A stretch of DNA of 44,941 nucleotides from an uncultured Balneolaceae bacterium (GTDB taxonomy: Bacteria; Bacteroidota; Rhodothermia; Balneolales; Balneolaceae), in assembly GCA_938091655.1 (NCBI GenBank), contig CALKOA010000057.1:1-44941 (forward strand), written 5' to 3'. Position numbers and translations under genes: made by a program. The notes beneath the pieces are model-generated. The model was not told where the DNA came from, did no database searches, and saw only the letters and a program-made list of their open reading frames with translations. Shown piece by piece: positions 44,938-44,941 of the stretch (positions are counted from its first letter, which is position 1; each line of letters opens with the position of its first letter).

Positions 44938-44941
44938 TTAG

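Overview
This 44.9-kb window is a gene-dense, AT-rich stretch of chromosome. It looks like a member of the Bacteroidota/Balneolota (FCB) group. The support is the gene content: a split MetH, BshC, a DUF151-UVR protein, DUF4837, DUF2723, PorV/PorQ-like barrels, a protein with a sorting-type C-terminal domain, and a YbeY with Asp as third metal ligand. Other support is TAnnTTTG-type promoter motifs upstream of three transcription units and the scarcity of Shine-Dalgarno sequences. The genus cannot be told from this window. I saw no rRNA, tRNA, CRISPR array, insertion sequence or prophage.

Layout. (1) 1-1217, minus strand: an arginine-decarboxylase-like gene cut by the left edge, divergent from an Omp85-like outer-membrane barrel (1494-2864). 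(2) 2920-7612, plus: methionine/folate operon with a two-piece cobalamin methionine synthase and metF. (3) 7730-12792, plus: DUF151-UVR nuclease, bshC, 5-formyltetrahydrofolate cyclo-ligase, a PspC-domain membrane protein, tmk and an SRPBCC protein, closed by a strong intrinsic terminator. (4) 12848-18398, plus: overlapping chain aroE-pgeF-dxr-rseP-psd-pssA (shikimate, peptidoglycan quality control, isoprenoid, site-2 protease, phosphatidylethanolamine). (5) 18369-28156, minus: one compact eight-gene operon. Its promoter-proximal half encodes secreted or outer-membrane proteins (possible lipoprotein, beta-propeller with sorting-like C-terminus, two PorV/PorQ-like barrels). Its distal half encodes glycan proteins (two glycosyltransferases, a Wzx-like flippase, a NodB-like deacetylase). 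(6) 28511-36325, plus: a complete tryptophan operon trpE-trpS-trpG-trpD-trpC-trpF-trpB-trpA, with tryptophanyl-tRNA synthetase placed between the two anthranilate synthase genes. (7) 36407-37480, plus: DUF4837 lipoprotein. (8) 37492-44937, minus: DUF2723 membrane protein, an unrecognised 150-residue protein, ybeY, DUF445, a lipoprotein subtilase and a TrmH-family methyltransferase.

Two things stand out. First, the three plus-strand terminator-like hairpins I found each sit just upstream of an aromatic-amino-acid gene: aroE (2 nt between hairpin and ATG), trpE (63 nt) and trpB (46 nt). The one before trpE cannot belong to an upstream gene, because the neighbour is divergent, so it is a good candidate trp attenuator. 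Second, operon 5 joins secretion-type outer-membrane proteins with polysaccharide assembly genes and may be a coupled export and glycan system.
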